A DNA stretch of 7,784 bases, taken from NCBI GenBank assembly GCA_002420315.1, contig DIHU01000094.1:1-7784 (forward strand), written 5' to 3'. The notes under the pieces were generated by a model. The model was not told where the DNA came from. It worked only from the letters and a program-made list of their open reading frames with translations, and searched no databases. This document shows positions 5,423-7,784 of this stretch, piece after piece. The stretch comes from Akkermansiaceae bacterium UBA5688. GTDB taxonomy: Bacteria; Verrucomicrobiota; Verrucomicrobiia; Verrucomicrobiales; Akkermansiaceae. How positions within the stretch are numbered: the first letter of the stretch is position 1; every line of letters starts with the position of its first letter. The translations under genes and the position numbers were made by a program.

Positions 5423-7507
5423 ATGAAGCCTCCTTATATCAACCGCGAACTTTCTTGGCTTGAATTCAACCAGCGGGTCCTCAATGAAGCCTTGCGCTCC
5501 GACCTCCCCATCCTCGACCGCGTAAAATTTCTCGCAATCACTGGATCAAATCTCGACGAATTCTTCCAAGTTCGCACCGGGGGACTTCATACTCTTCACG
5601 CATCCGCACCTACCGTTCGCGACATCTCCGGTATGGACGTAGGCTCCCAACTGAATGCAATCGAAAAGCGGGTTCGCCGTTTTAAAAAAGATCAGGAAAG
5701 ACTCTTTCAAAAAGAACTCCTCCCTTCCCTCGCTAATGCGGGCCTCCCTCTGCACACCATGGCAGATCTAACCCTCGAGCAAGTCGAAAATCTTTCGCAC
5801 TACTATGAGTCCAGCATTGAGCCTTTACTTTCCCCTCTCATCCTAACCGCTGAGAACTCTCGCAAAATCATTCCCTCCCTCAGCATTTGTCTCGCACTGT
5901 CGATCCACGACCCAAAGACATCCGAAACCCGGATTGTCATCGTCCCTCTCCCGCCCACAGTCCCCCGAACCGCGCTAGTCAACGAAGGCGGTTTCGTTCT
6001 TCTCGAAAATCTCGTGGCTCACTTCTGCTCCTCTCTTTTCCCCGGCGAAGAAATCAAAGCCCACACTGCTTTTCGCCTCACCCGTAATACCGACATTCCA
6101 GCGAACGAAGACGAGGCCTACGATTTCGCAGAAGAAATCCATCAGGTCGTCACCGCCCGCGGCCAATCCTTTCCCGTCCGCCTTCAAACTTCACAAGATA
6201 ACGAGCTCACAAAGGAGCTCATTAAACTCCTCGACCTAGATCTCCAAAAAGTTTTCCTGACTAAAAACGCCCCTCTTGCTCTTGCCGATCTCTTTTCAAT
6301 TGCGATGGCTGATGGCTACAACCACCTCCGCACTGCTCCTATCTCAGGAGCAGAATCACCACAAATCGACCCTACCCGAAGCATTTTTGAAATCCTCGAC
6401 CAAGAACAAGACATTACGCTCGTTCATCCCTACCAAAGCTATCGCCCAGTCGTCCGCTTTATCGAAGAAGCCTCCCGCGATCCTCATGTTCTAGCGATTA
6501 AACAAACTCTCTATCGCACCGCCAAAAATTCTCAGATTGTGGATGCCCTCATTCACGCCGCTAAATCTGGCAAGCAAGTCACTGCGCTTGTTGAACTCAA
6601 AGCACGCTTCGACGAGGCCCACAACCTCGAACGTGCCGAAGAGCTTCGGCGCGCCGGAGCCCAAGTTCTTTACGGTGTCAAAGGCCTCAAAACCCACGCT
6701 AAAGTGACCCTCGTCATTCGTAACGAAGACGGAAACCTCAAACGCTACGTCCATCTCGGCACCGGAAACTACAACGAAATAACGGCCCGCTTTTACACTG
6801 ACATCTCCTATCTCACCTGTCGCCCCGAATACGGCACAGATGCCTCCATCTTCTTTAACGCGGTCACCGGCCGCACCAAGCTCGAGAATTTTCGTGTTCT
6901 CGTCCCCGCGCCCACTCAAATCAAACGCACACTCATCAGCCTCATTGAAGAAGAAACTTCCCGCGCCCTCGAAGGCGAAGAAGCCCGTATCATGGCTAAA
7001 ATGAATTCCCTGCAAGACAAAGAAATGATCGATGCCCTTTATGCCGCATCCAAAGCCGGAGTTGAAATCAAACTAAATATCCGGGGTATTTGTTGCCTCA
7101 AACCCGGCGAGCGAAAAGAAGCTAGGAACATCAAGATCGTCTCTATCGTGGACCAACAACTCGAGCATATGCGCATCTTTCACTTCCATCAAGGGGGAGA
7201 TAATGAAGTCTATATTTCATCGGCCGACTGGATGACGCGTAACCTTGAAAAGCGCGTCGAGCTCATGACTCCTATCTTGGATCGGGCCTCTAAAAAACTG
7301 CTTATCGGCATCCTCAAGAGTTGCTTCCGCGACAATCAAAATAGCTATCTTATCCAGCCTGACGGTTCCTCAAAACGCATCGAACGCGAAAAAGGCGAAG
7401 GCCGCTTCCGCATGCAAGCCCACCTGACCCAGTTATTCGCTAGACAGGCTGCCGCCGCCCAACAAGCTCGCTCCAGCTCGCTTGAGCCGCACCTCCCTAA
7501 AGACTAA
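5423..7507 (+). CDS. ppk1: Polyphosphate kinase 1
   Basis: Makes polyphosphate from ATP, reversibly, through a phosphohistidine intermediate; usually membrane-associated. The 694 residues (E. coli PPK1 688) cover the N-terminal domain (NRELSWLEFNQRVLNEA at 7-23, TGSNLDEFFQVR at 40-51), the head domain (about 105-315) and two phospholipase-D-like C-terminal domains. The catalytic residues are present with a uniform offset of ten from E. coli: His425 in GLKTHAK (His435), His582 in LEHMR (His592), and metal-binding Arg365 in LYRTA and Arg395 in KARFDE (Arg375, Arg405). GTGNYN at 447-452 and YISSADWMTRNL at 597-608 are also conserved. The C-terminus adds a short Ala/Gln-rich tail. It lies 45 bp after ppx with no terminator between, so co-transcription is likely. 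No Shine-Dalgarno site precedes the ATG. It should be active. Confidence 0.98.
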   Translation: MKPPYINRELSWLEFNQRVLNEALRSDLPILDRVKFLAITGSNLDEFFQVRTGGLHTLHASAPTVRDISGMDVGSQLNAIEKRVRRFKKDQERLFQKELLPSLANAGLPLHTMADLTLEQVENLSHYYESSIEPLLSPLILTAENSRKIIPSLSICLALSIHDPKTSETRIVIVPLPPTVPRTALVNEGGFVLLENLVAHFCSSLFPGEEIKAHTAFRLTRNTDIPANEDEAYDFAEEIHQVVTARGQSFPVRLQTSQDNELTKELIKLLDLDLQKVFLTKNAPLALADLFSIAMADGYNHLRTAPISGAESPQIDPTRSIFEILDQEQDITLVHPYQSYRPVVRFIEEASRDPHVLAIKQTLYRTAKNSQIVDALIHAAKSGKQVTALVELKARFDEAHNLERAEELRRAGAQVLYGVKGLKTHAKVTLVIRNEDGNLKRYVHLGTGNYNEITARFYTDISYLTCRPEYGTDASIFFNAVTGRTKLENFRVLVPAPTQIKRTLISLIEEETSRALEGEEARIMAKMNSLQDKEMIDALYAASKAGVEIKLNIRGICCLKPGERKEARNIKIVSIVDQQLEHMRIFHFHQGGDNEVYISSADWMTRNLEKRVELMTPILDRASKKLLIGILKSCFRDNQNSYLIQPDGSSKRIEREKGEGRFRMQAHLTQLFARQAAAAQQARSSSLEPHLPKD

Positions 7508-7533
7508 AACGTCAAAAGCTGAGATCTTCAGCT
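7506..7533 (-). terminator. Possible weak terminator of the DUF1552 gene
   Basis: A 6-bp stem, AGCTGA with TCAGCT (7517-7522 and 7528-7533), encloses 5 nt. On the minus strand it is followed by an interrupted T-rich stretch, TTTGACGTTTTAG. It begins 9 nt after the DUF1552 stop codon, and its 3' side touches the ppk1 stop codon. On the plus strand no T-tract follows, so it would serve ppk1 poorly. Short stem and broken U-tract make this a modest candidate. Confidence 0.4.
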
Positions 7534-7542
7534 ACACTCTCC

Positions 7543-7784
7543 CTAAACCTTAACTGCGGCAATCTCACCTGTACTGTCGGCGAAACGTTTCATCTTCACA
7601 CCCATCATACGGGCCTGGGTTAGCCATAAGTTCGCAAGCGGTGTCCCTTCTGGCATATTGATGTGTTGCCCGGTTTTTACCCGATTACCACCTCCCGCCA
7701 TAATAATCGGCAAATCATTGTATTGATGGGTCGAACCATCACCAAGGCCCGAGCCATAGGTGAAGAGAGTGTTATCCAGTAAAG
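7543..7784 (-). CDS. DUF1552 family protein, C-terminal part (runs off the right edge)
   Basis: Only the last 79 residues are in the window; the frame is open from the edge to a TAG stop at 7545-7543. The segment reads LLDNTLFTYGSGLGDGSTHQ, then NDLPIIMAGGG, KTGQHI, PEGTPLANLWL and a closing MGVKM...FADSTGEI. Recognised from memory, this is the conserved end of DUF1552 proteins: 400-450 residues, usually with a twin-arginine signal, abundant in Planctomycetota, Verrucomicrobiota and some myxobacteria. It appears distantly related to the alkaline-phosphatase-like DUF1501 fold. The family has no established function. Its genes are often next to a large cytochrome-c-like gene with DUF1592/DUF1588/DUF1585 domains, so one may lie just past the right edge (inference). 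It is convergent with ppk1. Confidence 0.85.
   Translation of the reverse strand, partial: LLDNTLFTYGSGLGDGSTHQYNDLPIIMAGGGNRVKTGQHINMPEGTPLANLWLTQARMMGVKMKRFADSTGEIAAVKV

Noticed and set aside
6491..7015. A 174-codon open frame on the minus strand within ppk1
   Set aside because: It is opposite the conserved catalytic core of ppk1 and its translation resembles no known family; a shadow frame.

Overview
The window looks like chromosomal backbone from a member of the Planctomycetota-Verrucomicrobiota group, most likely a verrucomicrobium. This is inferred from the partial DUF1552 gene at the right edge (a family typical of those phyla), moderate GC content, and several genes that lack a Shine-Dalgarno sequence. 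No rRNA, tRNA, insertion sequence, CRISPR array or origin is visible.

Layout. Bases 1-125 hold a strong Rho-independent terminator for pnp; I see nothing convincing in the outer 64 bases. Leftward (minus strand) come ppk2, rpsO and pnp, in transcription order. rpsO-pnp is the classical bacterial pairing of ribosomal protein S15 with polynucleotide phosphorylase. The 165-bp gap between them contains a terminator hairpin behind rpsO and a 15-bp-arm stem-loop in the pnp leader. Rightward from about 3842 come a Ppx/GppA-family gene and ppk1, 45 bp apart and probably one operon. They face away from ppk2 across a 133-bp intergenic region with a 29-bp dyad. A DUF1552 gene enters from the right edge on the minus strand, convergent with ppk1.

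How the genes fit together. ppk2 (class III polyphosphate-dependent nucleotide kinase), the Ppx homologue and ppk1 (ATP-dependent polyphosphate synthase) form a compact polyphosphate cluster: synthesis, a putative hydrolase or sensor, and use of polyphosphate to recharge nucleotides. They sit directly beside pnp, whose phosphorolytic RNA decay consumes orthophosphate and releases nucleoside diphosphates, possible substrates for the neighbouring kinases.

The most notable observation is that the Ppx homologue lacks the usual aspartates of both phosphate-binding loops (both are His) and has Met where the E. coli PPX catalytic Glu121 should be. Its C-terminal HD-type domain is well preserved. It may therefore be a non-hydrolytic, sensor-like relative held in an operon with ppk1. 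Two RNA or DNA structures also deserve attention: the pnp leader stem-loop, and the terminator-like dyad in the ppk2 leader.
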